From the NCBI GenBank assembly GCA_034687125.1, contig JAQGBZ010000115.1, positions 1 to 64,000 of the forward strand: a stretch of 64,000 nt of DNA. The letters are read 5' to 3'. This DNA is from Neelides folsomi. Its lineage: Eukaryota > Arthropoda > Collembola > Neelipleona > Neelidae. Position numbers and translations under genes: made by a program. A model generated the notes under the pieces. The model worked only from the letters and a program-made list of their open reading frames with translations, did not search any database and was not told the origin of the DNA. Of the stretch, positions 11,173-22,914 are shown one piece after another; the first letter of the stretch is position 1; every line of letters begins with the position of its first letter.

Positions 11173-13688
11173 TCACTTCATTGAAACTGATGATTTGAGT
11201 ATTTTGGCCTTTGGGCTTCCATACACCGGAGCTGAAGCGACGGATTCTTCTTCACTCATCCAATCCACTCCGGATTTGGGCGTGGACGGAGGCGGCAAAC
11301 GACCAGATTCAATCCATTCTTTGCTATTCGGCTCAAAGCTCCTGTCACTCAACTTCATTTCTTCGTGGACGTCTAAATTAGTGAACCCAGCCGAGTTTAA
11401 TTGGGCTCTTTGAGGGAAATTTGGATCTGGCTCGTAAAATGTTTTAAACAGATCAGACGAGTTCAAGTTTAATTCAAGCATCTAATTAAATACAATGATC
11501 ATTCCATTTAAATTATCTTTTAGCTCATATTAACCGTATGTATTAAGCAAATATATTATATAGCCATTTTTGAATATTTCAATATAAACCTCAAAATCTC
11601 CTTCCCCGTCACATTCTCCTGAATATTGATCAATACAGCTAGGAAGCGGCGGAGGTGGGCGAATTTTATCTCGAATTTGTCCAGCCAAATCCGCCATGTT
11701 GACCAATCCGTCGAGAATGCAATTGATGAAATCCGCATTTCCCTCGTCGTCCTTTTTGAGATAAATTTGGAAATTCTCCATTTTTTGGTTCTTCAAACTC
11801 AAACTTTCTTCAGACGTCAACTTACCTTTATCCTTAAACATTTTGTAAAATTTAATTAAATGATTAATCTCTAATTGGTGACTTTACTAAATTAAAATTT
11901 TGAAAATGAATTTATTAATAATTTTATGAAATTAAGATAATAACTTTATTTAAAAAATGTAAATTATTAACAAAATTTACATTACAAAACTTCCCTTCAT
12001 GTTTTTTCATATTGTATCCAATTTTCACAAGTTCATTTTCCACATATTTGCGATGTTGTGTGAAAATGCTGGGATCTGTCGACTGGAGGATAAATCCCAC
12101 GAGACGACGTTCAGGAGCCGAAATATCCAAAGTTAATCCATAAATGAGATTTTTGCGTTGATTTTCCTTTAATAATTAATGTTTAACAATTAGTCCATTA
12201 TTAAAATTTACGATCAATGATTTATATGTAATTGGATTTTATAATCAAAGATTAAATTATTAAAATCTTTTATAAATAAATTACAAAATCCATTTGCGCT
12301 TTGAGCCTTTGAGCTTTTAGTGCTTTTTTCTCAGCTTTTAGTCTCTTTTTATTTTCATTAACTCGGCATTTAAGTGCAATGAGGGATTTTTCCAACGCGT
12401 ATGAATCTCCACGTCCGTCCATGTAAACCTGTGTGAAATCCAAATCCTCATTACAAAGTTCATTTTCAACTACGTAATTGGGATCGTCGTGAAATAATTT
12501 CAATCTTTTGTCATATTCATCCAATTCTCTCAAAGCATCCATTTGCTCTTTTTCCTTATTGTTTTTTCGCGTAGCTTTCTTTTTCTTCAAAAGCGGTTGA
12601 TATCCAAACATCTTCTTAATAGCGTAATAAAGATCCATAAAATCCCTTTCTTTCATTCTTTCCCTCTTCACTTTTAAAGTCTTATTAGCTTTTGCGTTCA
12701 ATTCCTCGGCTTTCTTAATATAATCCTTCCATTCATCATCGTCTTCGTAAAGTTTCTCACATGGATGTTTAAGTTTGGTGAAAATGGGAATTTCTTCGAA
12801 TTTTTTCCGAATTTCATTGATGATTTCCATTTTCTCTTCTTCATTCTTTTGTTTCCAATTTTCAATTTCTTCCATATTTTTAACAACTTTTTCTGCTTTT
12901 AAATCGAGGTCGGAAGAATCATATTCAGCTTCTGGGGGATTGTCTTCTATACTCTTTTTGAACTTTTCGTCGAGCTTTTCTTTTTCGTCTGCCATTCCAA
13001 GGAACCATTCGTTCTCGTCATCGTCTGGTCGGTCAGCGAGGTGAAAAGAGGCGAGGTCGGCACGGTTGCTCAATCTTCGAACCTTTGTTGGATCACTGAA
13101 ATTGAAACCGGCGAGTTTGTAATCTTTGGGAGATTCGAGCCATAGATAGAGTTGATATAAAAATTGAATTCCAGCTCCTGGTTTTTCCTAATTAAAAGAG
13201 ATTTAATTTATTATTGTAAAATATTTCTCATAAAAATGATAAAATGGTGATTTACGTCAATAATGTCTTGAAAAATATTTGGATCAATTTGGAGTCCTTC
13301 GTCTGTGAGCCATCTATAAAGCTTTCCCATGTTGTTTGCTCGACTCAGTTCCGAACTATAATTTTTAATAAAATTATTATATAAATATTTAAATAAATCA
13401 TTACAGTTCAAGCATTTTCCATTAAGCTGCTTACTGGCTTTTAGTTAAAGAAATTGCTTGATCGTCGGAAATGATGTTGTATTTTCGTAAGATTTCTCCA
13501 GCCAAATACCCATTGGACAAATATTTGCAAAATAACGGAGGATCTAGTAGAGAAAAAATCAATGTTAATTCGGGTTGTAATGACCCAAGTACTTTATAAG
13601 AGATCTTGCGAACATATCTCTCACCATCAAAATGAGGTAAAGGCAATCCGAGTAAATCTCCAATCCATTTGATAATGATGTCACCCAT
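11173..13688 (-). CDS. SPEF2-like calponin-homology axonemal protein (short form)
   Basis: Exons 13688-13625, 13543-13435, 13355-13256, 13187-12285, 12166-11986, 11825-11590 and 11481-11173 join in phase to 633 residues. The N-terminus reads as the CH-like domain of SPEF2/CPC1: FCKYLSNGYLAGEILRKY, then an EKPGAGIQFLYQLYLWLES block near residue 95, which matches the EKPG...LLYQLY hallmark. A long Lys/Glu-rich coiled-coil-prone region follows (about residues 130-390), then a segment with RPPPPLP and an acidic, Ser/Pro-rich tail. SPEF2 belongs to the C1b projection of the axonemal central pair in motile cilia and sperm flagella. The protein here is far shorter than vertebrate SPEF2 (about 1,800 residues), so it is either an N-terminal paralogue or a lineage-specific reduction. 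Family assignment rests on the CH block. Confidence 0.65.
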
Positions 13689-14322
13689 CTTCCCGAATCA
13701 AAAGGCACAATCTTAAAAATAGCTATAGCGGAAGATTCAACAAGCAATGTAAAAAATTACAAAAGTACAATAATATCCTCGTTTCTGGTACAAAACGGAA
13801 TAAAAAGCAATTCTCCTTTACCGTACAAGAATATTGATTTGCTTTTAAAGGATTTGACCAACTAAATTGAATTTATTATTAAAAATAAAGAAGCAAATAT
13901 GTATTATTTTTATGGTAAAAAATCATCTCTTTCGAATTTGCATTTAGAATTTTTCTCCTCTCCTCTTCTATTCATTTTGATATGAGAATTGAATTTTTTT
14001 TAAATAATGAGAGATGATCATTAAGTCAGAGTAGGTTAGTTATAATTTATAATAAAGTTATAATACTAAATTCACAATTCATCCATGTTGCAGATGTAAC
14101 GGTTTTTAAACTTGAAGGAGCTTCTGGGGTAAGTCTATAAAATTGAAAGTGTATACTAACTCTCGCGCTGTCTCAAAGTGAAAATTTGCAACCTTCTAAA
14201 TTGTACCCTTTTGAGCGAGTCATTCCCCTTGCAAGAAGTTCTCTTTTTGACGTCTTCCAAATTATCTTTTAATTACATCCAAACTACTAACCTCCGCCAG
14301 AACTTGACCCCAAAGACCGAAA
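13689..14322. other. Bidirectional intergenic region between the SPEF2-like gene and PSMD4
   Basis: The two genes are divergent, so both promoters must lie here. 14190-14322 is less AT-rich and probably holds the PSMD4 5' UTR. No TATA box stands out. Confidence 0.4.
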
Positions 14323-16008
14323 ATGGTTCTCGAAAGTACCATGATTTGGTAAGTTGAGGCTTGCGCCATTTAAAATTAATCCAATGCTTAAGTAATCAAT
14401 CTTCTCCCATTTCTCTTTCATTCGGCTTATTCCTGAAAATTAAATTAACTTAATTTGTTAAATATCTCATTAGTGTCGACGACAGCGACTACATGCGTAA
14501 TGGAGATTTTGTCCCAACTCGATTGGCCGCAATGCAAGACGCTGTGAACATCGTTTGCCACACAAAGACGAGAACTAATCCGGAAAATAATGTCGGGCTC
14601 ATTACTCTTGCTAGGTTTGACACAATTTTAATTTTTATAATAAATATAATTGTATTTACCCAATAACACAATTAGCTTGAAATTAATTTAATGGTTTTAT
14701 AGTTCGGAAGTTTTAACAACTTTAACAACTGATGCAAGCAAGTTGATGTCCAAGTTGTTGGCTCTGCAGCCCGGTGGAGAACTCAAACTGATGGCTGGTC
14801 TCCGTGTGGCTCATCTTGCTCTCAAGCATAGACAAGTGAGATAAATTAATTCATTTTAAAAAGGACCATTAAAACTTTGTAACAGCTATAAAATAATTGT
14901 CATTATTAACAGGGAAAGAATCACAAGATGCGTATAGTTGTATTCATTGGAAGCCCAATTGTCGCTGTTGACGAGGACGAGATGGTGAAGTTGGCCAAAC
15001 GGCTGAAGAAAGAGAAAGTTAATCTCGACATTATCACATTCGGGGAAGAGAAGAGGAACCAGGAACTTCTCAGCACATTTGTTGACACTCTTAATGGAAA
15101 GGTAAACGACTAACATCCTTATGATTCTAATTTCTTTAATTAAAATTATAATTATTAATGAAATTTAATTAAATTTTAGGAAGGGACAGGAAGTCATTTG
15201 GTGGTTGTTCCGCCGGGTCCAACTCTTACTGATGCTTTGTTGGCATCTCCAGTGCTTCAATCAGAGGACGGCGTTCCTCTTGCTCAGGGTGGAGGATTCG
15301 ACTTTGGAATTGATCCAAATGATGATCCTGAACTCGCTTTGGCTCTTCGTGTCTCAATGGAGGAACAAAGGGCACGACAAGATGTTGATCCAAGCGTTCC
15401 AGCGGCCGGTGCTGGGAATGAAGGTACTGTAATTGTTACAATTACAATTATTTTTAACCTTGTTAATTAAAATTACTTAAAATTTGATAATTAATTTTGA
15501 TGTAAATTGGTTGATAGTTACAAGCGAGGAACAAATGCTAGAAAATGTTCTTGCGACAATGGGAACAGCTGGGGGTTTCGGTGGAGCTGCAGAAGACAAA
15601 GAACCAGATTTCGCAGCTATGACTGAAGATGAGCAGATTGCTTATGCTATGCAGATGTCAATGTCTGATACGAGTGGTAAGAAAAAATATTTAAGTTGAA
15701 TCGAATAAATTAAATATTAATACTACATTAAACAAAATTTAGCAGAATGGAATGTTTATTTTTTATTGTTTTAGATTAATCATAGTTATCTTTAATTAAT
15801 ATCCGAGTAGTGTCAAATAAAATGTTATTGTTTTTTAGTTCAAGCAAAGGAAGAAGGCGCCGGGCCGAATCTCCAAGCAGTTGCTGAAGAGCCGATGGAT
15901 GTCGATGGAACTCCAAAGGAAGAAGACGGCGCTTTCCTTGCCGCAGTTCTCGACCAACTTCCCGAAGATGGATCGAAGCCAAAGGACGACAAAACTAAAA
16001 AGAAATGA
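14323..16008 (+). CDS. PSMD4: 26S proteasome non-ATPase regulatory subunit 4 (Rpn10/S5a)
   Basis: Exons 14323-14348, 14474-14614, 14703-14835, 14913-15101, 15180-15423, 15518-15676 and 15839-16008 join in phase to 353 residues, the usual length. Residues 1-190 form the VWA domain: [20 protein letters not shown], then NVGLITLA, then RIVVFIGSP, which binds the lid-base junction of the 19S particle. Two ubiquitin-interacting motifs follow, [15 protein letters not shown] near residue 215 and [15 protein letters not shown] near 285. Both have the conserved Ala-x-x-x-Ser core that captures polyubiquitin. The tail is Lys-rich (DDKTKKK), typical of animal Rpn10. Gene and protein appear intact and conserved. 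Confidence 0.97.
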
Positions 16009-16375
16009 TCAATAATTATCATATTCATCCAAATTTCTTTTCACTTGTTAAATACTTAATTTATTTGTAACAAAAACTCTCATATTGGCATATTTCACCA
16101 AAAAGCGTAAAATTAATTAATGATTGCAATAAATTGTTTATAAATTGATCAACATGTTAAAATATTTAATTCTCTAGTGTTAAATATATATACCTAATCA
16201 TTTAAAATTTAAAATTGTACACTTGTTGGGTAATTAATGTATTGAGTATTTAATAATTTGATTTTCAATGTAGTGAGAATCCAATTAATACTTCAATTAA
16301 ATTTATATATAAAAATTCATTCAAGTTTTATAATTTATTATTTAATTTCAACTTTCGCTAAAATACATATTAAAC
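16009..16375. other. AT-rich spacer
   Basis: Contains the PSMD4 3' UTR with an AATAAA at about 16129. Nothing else recognised. Confidence 0.4.
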
Positions 16376-16960
16376 ATGGTCCACTATATTAATTTAATTA
16401 ATAATGGTTCGAATAAATTGAAAGAATTAAAAAGTAAAATGAACTTGTTGAGTTTTATTTTTTTCCATAAGAAGTTTTTGAACCTCGTTCTTTTCATTCC
16501 ATTTCTCATTTGCCATTTTGAGTTCATTGGTTCAATCCAAGATACTGGAACTGGTTGTCCGCATTTGTACGACAATGGGAAATTGGGAATTGTTTACAAG
16601 AAACCTCCAGTTTGTTCTACTTTACTTCCAGATAATTTTACAGGAAGTCCTTCGAGTGAACCTCCAAAGTTCATGATGGAATTTGAGCAGCAGCCAGAAG
16701 ATGAAGATTCTTATATTTGTAAACACTAATAATTTTAAATGGGAAAAAATGTAAGATTTTATATTTTGTTTGTAGTGAGAATCAAAAGCATGAATGGGCT
16801 CAAAAGCCTGAGGATTTTCAATTTGATTTTAAAAGTTTTTCGTTCTGTGGCTGGAACCGAAGGGTCAAATCAGGGCATTGGAGTTGGATTCTTCTCAGAG
16901 AACATTAACTTTGAGGGCATTTGCTGTGAATATAGTGCTCATCCAGTAAGCACACATTAG
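16376..16960 (+). CDS. Small secreted Cys-containing protein, family unknown
   Basis: Two exons, 16376-16718 and 16776-16960, with a short 57-bp intron (GTAAAC...TGTAG) join in phase to about 175 residues. A second ATG at 16439 gives a better signal peptide: a hydrophobic stretch FLNLVLFIPFLICHF ends near a Ser-Ile-Gln. The mature part shows GTGCPHLYDNGKLG and PVCSTLL, then an acidic stretch, and in exon 2 a Gly-rich segment GSNQGIGVGFF followed by GICCEYS. The other frame of exon 2 is also open for about 60 codons, so a frameshift or different acceptor cannot be excluded. No known domain recognised. Confidence 0.4.
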
Positions 16961-17707
16961 AATTGGGTTTGAAGTTAATTTTAATCACTATTTTAATTCT
17001 AATGTATTTTCAATGTAACATCCGTAGTAATTTCTTTAACAGTAATCCAACTATTATGATAGTAAAATTGTTGGCATTTAATGGTTTAATCAAAATAATA
17101 AATATGGCAGTTTAATAATCCTTAATTAACAATATCATATTGTTTGTACCTAGGTATAAAGCATTTGCTAATAATATCCTTTAAGTAATTTAAAAGGTGT
17201 TGGGTCACATTTTACATTAATTACATGTACCATATTTCATATTATACAATACATTGTAGTGTGTTTATAGACACTTGTCCGATTGTCTCGTGGAGGAAAG
17301 AAAAATCATCCATTTCATCAAAAGCAAATGTCAACCCTCGTCGTCATTTGGTCACCACTCGGATATAGCGGAAATGTTACTTTCGTGTACTACTAGATAT
17401 ACTAGATATACTACTAGATAAATACTAGAATGATCAGCGTCCCGTTTCCGGAAAAGAACAACACATTTGATGATTCAGTTTCTTATTAAACGCTGAATTA
17501 ATTTTTTATAATAACTTAAATTAAAGTTTGAATTATTTAATAAAGATAGTTAACAAATACGTCAAATAACCCTCGCTTGCTTGGTTTTTTTGTATGATAA
17601 TTATTATTAAACTTTCTTATATTTATTTAAACATCATAACAACAATAATTTGACGAAGGTGTTTAAATCCATTTTAAATCCATTTTTTAAAATTGTAATG
17701 TTCAATT
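16961..17707. other. Intergenic; short ACTAGATA repeats at 17387-17428
   Basis: AT-rich. Near 17390 the word TACTAGATA recurs four times within about 40 bp. No gene seen. The last 100 bp probably hold the promoter of the SLC25 gene. Confidence 0.4.
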
Positions 17708-19193
17708 ATGGAGTTTTGTGCGTTTCTGGCAGGATCAATTGGAGGTTTTGAACATGATCATTTTTAAACAACGATTGATTGAATTCATTTAAGTTAAATA
17801 AAGAGAATTGGCTGTTAAATTGATAATTAGGTGCTTGGTATAGGAGCGGCTGGAATTTTCTTTGGGTATCCCTTTGACACTATCAAAGTTCGTCAGCAAG
17901 CTCTTGGAGGTTCTTTGGTCTACGTTGTTTCAAATATCCTCAAACTTGAAGGCCCGAGAGGTTTTCATTCACTTCAATTAATTGATAAATTTATATTAAA
18001 AATATTGTTAATATTCAACTTAAACCATATAAAATAATTCAGTTTGAACTTGGAATCATAATTTTATGTATTTGGGATCTTTAAGGATTGTTTCGCGGAT
18101 TTACCGTTCCTTGTATTTCAAGCGGTCTTTTGAATTCCTTATTTTTCGGAACTTATACCTTCGCCTTGAATAATCTTGTCCTGCTTAACAAGGAATTCGG
18201 ACTTTTTTCACCAAAGGTATGTCGAGGTGCGTTCAACTTAAGTATTAATTAAAACTGAAATCATCAAGATTGACATATTAATTAATTAACATTACTTAAT
18301 TATGCTTTGTGTAGAACCAATACAATGAAGTATTTTGGGCCGGTTGTTTCGCCGGGTTGTGTCAAGTTTCCATCATTTCCCCTGTCGAACTCCTCAAAGT
18401 TCAAATCCAAATCTCTCAAGGGACGAAGCCATTTAACACCTCGATCCAAGCAGCTCAATACATTTATAAACTTAAAGGATTCCGGGGATTGTTCCTGGGA
18501 CATAACATTACAGCTATAAGGTAAACAACAAACAACATTATGTAATTGGAAGTTGCTTGTTAATAATTTAATATTTTTTTAACTTTGGACTATGTAATTT
18601 AAACTAATAATTTGTATACTTTTAGGGAAATTCCTTCTGCTGGGGTTCACACATTGACTTACATGGCCGCAAAAGACGCTTTAGGATCTTATTTTCCCAA
18701 CACTTCTATTCAATATCAACAATTCATAGCTGGTGGAATTGCCGGTGAGGTTTTTTTATTAAAGTTTAAAATTTTAAAAATTCAGTTTGGCGTAAAGAAG
18801 TAAACTAACTGACTTAAGGCTATTGTAATTTTAATTAGTTTTTTAATGATAATTGTGAAATTATGCTTATAAGTAAATTCATTAATTAATTGTTATTTAG
18901 GGATGACTTCCTGGCTCAGCATCATGCCTGTAGATGTAATCAAATCTCGAATCCAAGCTCAGGAATTGGATAGTAAAAACAGTAAAATGTATTGTGGAAC
19001 TTTTCATTTCGCAAGGTTGATTTATGCAGAAAGCGGATTTCGTGGGTTTTTCAGAGGATTTGCAGTTACGATGGTTCGGGCATTTCCGGTCAATGGGGCC
19101 GTGTTTGTGAGTTATGAAGCGGTGAATGGATTTTGCAAAAAGTATTTGGTCGCATCAGACTTCAGTATTGAAACTGCGGAAGACGAAGATTAA
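17708..19193 (+). CDS. Mitochondrial carrier, SLC25 acylcarnitine/basic amino-acid branch (A45/A47/A29-like)
   Basis: Exons 17708-17744, 17844-17960, 18086-18216, 18315-18520, 18626-18744 and 18901-19193 join in phase to 300 residues, the standard carrier length. All three carrier signatures are present: YPFDTIKVR near residue 27, SPVELLKVQ in repeat 2, MPVDVIKSR in repeat 3. Each is followed by a G-x-x-x-G type segment (GLFRGF, GLFLGHN, GFFRGF). The start MEFCAFLAGSIGG joined to AAGIFFGYPFD matches the N-terminus of SLC25A20/29/45/47 relatives. Proteins of this branch exchange acylcarnitines, carnitine or basic amino acids across the inner mitochondrial membrane. The exact substrate cannot be told. 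The exon 2 acceptor is placed at 17843, because the earlier AG at 17830 would break the frame. Confidence 0.9.
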
Positions 19194-20132
19194 ATTACAG
19201 AAGACTACGATTATTTACAAATGTCGGAATTTCTCATTTTTGCATTCAAATTATTTAAAAAAAGATTAAACATTCAAACATTCAACAGTTTAAGTTCCAC
19301 TATTTGTTGCAGATCATAACGGGCTTTAGCTATTTAAATTCTGAATAAATTTTGATGATTTCGGACGAGAATTCCTTGGGTGATCAGTCGAAGTGTTTTT
19401 GAAACTTTTGCATCAATTGAACCTTTTGCATGATTTGCTGAAATCGGGAATTTACGACTTGTGGAAGAGATTTTATGAACGGAAAGCTTTCCAATTGCAA
19501 ATTGCTAAAATACAACAAATGGACAAGGAAAATGAACAAAGAGAATTCAAAAACGGCGCATTTGGCAAATCCTTCTAAATAGTCGCGGGTTGGGGAGTCA
19601 ATTCATTCCTGGGGAAGTTTACTATAACTTTTACCAATTTTTATATTTTATTTCCTTTTAATATTCTTCTCTCTAATCGTTTATGTTCTAGAATTAACGA
19701 TTTAATTTTCTGTAGTAAATTGAAATATATTTCTTGATTATGTTAATGTGACAAAGCCCTTGAATATACCCTTTGATGAATTTTTATCCATCTTAATATC
19801 TTAATAATACATATTTTAAAAATGCTAAATTAAAAATATTAAATTTTTTATAGACAATTCGAACTTTTGAATTTTGTATGGAATTTTGTATGCTGATTTT
19901 GAATAAATACAAAGATTTCAGAGACGATTAAACTGTTTCAAAATATAAAAATGATTGTCTTTATTTAACTAAAAAAATGAACATGAGCGAACACATACCA
20001 TACCATATAATGATACATACCTACATAGTTATAGCTTAGGAAAATGAAGATATTCGTAATAAAGAAGCTTATTGATTGTGAAATTGTGATTGTGATGTTG
20101 AACCAGTCTTAATTAAGATGATTGAATGAGAT
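19194..20132. other. Intergenic with one doubtful small frame (19355-19578)
   Basis: From ATG 19355 a frame (MISDENSLGDQSK) closes after 15 codons. A +1 neighbour frame runs on to 19578 as a Lys/Gln-rich helix (YDLWKRFYERKAFQ, ending NGAFGKSF). The two join if one base is missing near 19393. It could be a small broken gene; no family recognised. The rest is AT-rich. Confidence 0.3.
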
Positions 20133-20432
20133 TTACTTCGGTCGTGGGGGCTGTTGAATGGACAGCGAAACTGACCACGAGAAAGAAACTTTGACTCCTC
20201 TTGAACTTCGTGTTCCACTTCCATTGGCATTGACAACTTCAGAAGAAGGGTTTGGATTCCGTTTCTCGATGGTTTCTTTGAGGAAAGCTCTGTGGATCCT
20301 TTTTCGGCACAAGGGACATCTCCGGTTCTTGGCAGCCTCCATTGAAGAAATACATGAGAAACAGACAGAATGGGTGCAGGGAAGAAGGACAGGGTCGGGA
20401 CAAGGGTCTTCGAGGCAAACTGGACACTCCAT
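20133..20432 (-). CDS. Short RING-finger (C3HC4) protein, likely E3 ubiquitin ligase
   Basis: A 99-residue frame starts at ATG 20432, placed directly after an acceptor (TTTTAG), so a 5' UTR exon or an upstream coding exon is likely. Residues 3-42 give a complete RING: CPVCLEDPCPDPVLLPC, then THSVCFSC, then CPLCRKR. Spacing is C-x2-C-x11-C-x-H-x3-C-x2-C-x13-C-x2-C, which binds two zinc ions and recruits E2 enzymes. The rest is Ser/Arg-rich and Pro-ending (QQPPRPK) with no second domain. Fold is certain; substrate and family (TRIM/RNF) are not. The plus-strand frame over the same bases is a shadow. Confidence 0.75.
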   Translation of the reverse strand: MECPVCLEDPCPDPVLLPCTHSVCFSCISSMEAAKNRRCPLCRKRIHRAFLKETIEKRNPNPSSEVVNANGSGTRSSRGVKVSFSWSVSLSIQQPPRPK

Positions 20433-21620
20433 CTAAAATAATAATTTAAATTTATTTAATAAATTAAAAAAGAAAGAATTAATAGTTTTATTCTTCTAAA
20501 TTTTCCAAATATGATAATTCAATGCTTGGAAGTAAAAAGAAATGTTCGTTAAATTAGAAATTAAAGTTTTCCTAAAACGTATTAAGAGTTAAAAGAAAGT
20601 AAATAATTGTTGGATAAATTATAAATAATTATATAAAAACACAAATTCTCTTTAAGGTGAATGAAATAAAATCTCGAATTAAATATTTAAAATACCTCAA
20701 ATTGAATCAAATTTCGAGGAGAGTTATCAGCTACAAAAATAGTGGACGCCGAAATATATTTAATGAAGTCATTATTGATTGCCTTAAGTAATTTAAAGAA
20801 AAGTTTAATAATTTCGTTAATTAGGAGGAATGTTCACTTGTTGACACTTCACTTGTTGACTGTGTGAATGTGAGGGAGTTGGGGGGCCCTTGGAAATTCC
20901 CTTCAAAGGTGTCCCTACTGGCCAAAGCCCTCACCAACAATGAACTCGCATCCACTTAACAAATCCCCAACATCTCAATTCCTCCATCCCAAAGGAATTC
21001 AATGGACTCAATGAAGGATTTGAAGGAACTTTGGTCGTGCATTTGCCCCGTTTTCATTTCCCTTTTCCCTTCGTCCGTATCTCACCAAACTCCCAAAGTA
21101 TGAATACAACGAAGTTCCAAGGTCCCAAAGTCGAAAAGTCAAAGCTCGGAATCTTTCACGTTTATTATTCCCAATCTCACTCACTAACTCTCTATATCCC
21201 TTTATGTACCGTATACCTACACTACACATAGGTATCCTATATATGTATACTATATTTATGTCCCTTGTATTATTTATTTCTCTGATTCTTATGTTATGAA
21301 AGAATTAATAGTGTATGATTATTTAAGTTAAATATGTTTTATATGCCAATTTCATAAAATATGTTTGAATTCATGCAAAGGATATCTGATATGGGTGTGT
21401 TATTAAATGTGATTATAAACTTTTCTCTGCTTGTACAAAAATTGCATATTTGTAATGTCTCTTTTCTATAGAGTAGAAGCATATTAAAAATACCAAATTG
21501 GAAATTCATGAAATAATTTGAGGGTTTATTTTTGCCATCATGAATGTAAGATTTATTTACCACACAAGATACAAATTAAGAAAGTCGAAGCCCAAGCAAT
21601 AATTTAAGGAATATTTTTGG
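20433..21620. other. Intergenic with a less AT-rich block at about 20870-21200
   Basis: The block is clearly richer in GC than its surroundings. It carries purine/pyrimidine-biased words (GGGAGTTGGGGGGCCC, CCCTTTTCCCTTCG) but no splice-supported frame on either strand. It may hold the promoter or 5' exon of the RING gene. The rest is AT-rich. Confidence 0.4.
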
Positions 21621-22620
21621 TTATTTGAGAAGACTCCATTTGAGTTGCTCTTTCGCAGATTGAAGTACCTAAAAAACAAAATGCGTTAAATATTTTAATT
21701 AAAATTCTGCTATGCGTGATGATACATAATAATTAAGAGTAATAGTAATAAACGTACCTGAGCGACAGTTTGCTCTCCAATTGGAATGTCATCTGAGCGA
21801 AGGGCGACTCGTTGACAAACTGCTGCAGGGTCAGCTTCCAAGATGATCCTTTATTAAGGAATAAGTTTCAAATGTCGATTGGAACCCAAATATTACCAAG
21901 TTTATTAAATTCAATTTAGTATTTCTTTACCCTCCATCGCAAATCTCGTCCATAGCGAGCATGACGACATCAAGGTTTTCTAATAAATTTCTCCTCTCTA
22001 CGTTCTTCCGGAGGATTTGACTCACAGAATCATACATGCAGTGAAGAACCGTCATCAAAATCAACTATTAATTAAAAAATATAGTTGATATAAATATAAG
22101 TGTTATGATCAATAATCTATAATCGTTTAAAATGAGAAATAAACAAATGAGTACAATAAAAAGATAATTGTTTCGGATTATAAGGTAGAATTTATTGAAT
22201 ATTATCATACCTCATTGTCGTTGCAAGAGCCCATGACATAAAAGAAAAGGTCGACATTGCTTTTGTAAACGCAGGTGAGACCATCGAGCATAATGACTTC
22301 AGAATTTGCACGATGCGTTTTGGAGAATAAATTCTTTTCAAATGCCTTTTGCTCCCTCACAGATGGGAAATTGACAGTGTCGAAGTATTTAGCGAAGATC
22401 CGATTCCCATCATTGTCCATTATGACCATGCCTTTGACAATGTATAGAGTCGGTTCCTAAAAAATATTAAACTAATATTAAAGAAATTGACATTTAATTT
22501 ATAAAAGGTTAGTTGAGTGGAATCTCAATTTTATTATTTCAAGTAGAAATGTTAATACTATTATATTAGGAATTAATTTAATTATGTTTTATAATTTAAT
22601 ACCAATAATGAGCTGTCCAT
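21621..22620 (-). CDS. COPZ1: Coatomer subunit zeta
   Basis: Exons 22620-22603, 22456-22211, 22064-21931, 21848-21758 and 21668-21621 join in phase to 178 residues, the family length. The longin-like fold is readable: [21 protein letters not shown], then [16 protein letters not shown], then [18 protein letters not shown], then [16 protein letters not shown]. Zeta pairs with gamma-COP in the F-subcomplex of the COPI coat, which drives Golgi-to-ER and intra-Golgi retrograde traffic. The first coding exon has only six codons. The gene looks intact and lies head to head with ARFRP1, about 295 bp apart. Confidence 0.96.
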
Positions 22621-22914
22621 TATGATGTTTAAAGAGTTTCCTCTGAGGTATTTAAAGGTGATTAATTAATTTTTCCAAGATTGACAATGTGTCCAACTCC
22701 TTCGGTCTTCAACCGGAATGATGACGTGTTCAATAGAGAAGTTAAACCAAGCCAAAGTCATGCACCAATTCAAATATTTACATTTTATTCCCAATATTTC
22801 AGCAATATACATAAGAACATAAGACAGTTACAGAATCTCATTTTTGATAGTTACTAAGTTACTTAATTGCATTTGAATATTTTAATAATATAACCTATTA
22901 AAAGTTGAATAAAA

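Noticed and set aside
17831-17843. Earlier acceptor (AG at 17830) for the SLC25 second exon
   Set aside because: It breaks the frame; the AG at 17842-17843 restores GSIGG-AAGIFFGYPFD, the expected helix 1.
20158-20436. Plus-strand open frame over the RING gene
   Set aside because: It is the antisense shadow of a complete C3HC4 RING with an ATG after an acceptor on the other strand.
21008-21231. Overlapping frames on both strands in the GC-richer block
   Set aside because: Neither has splice sites, a domain, or codon pattern better than its antisense partner.
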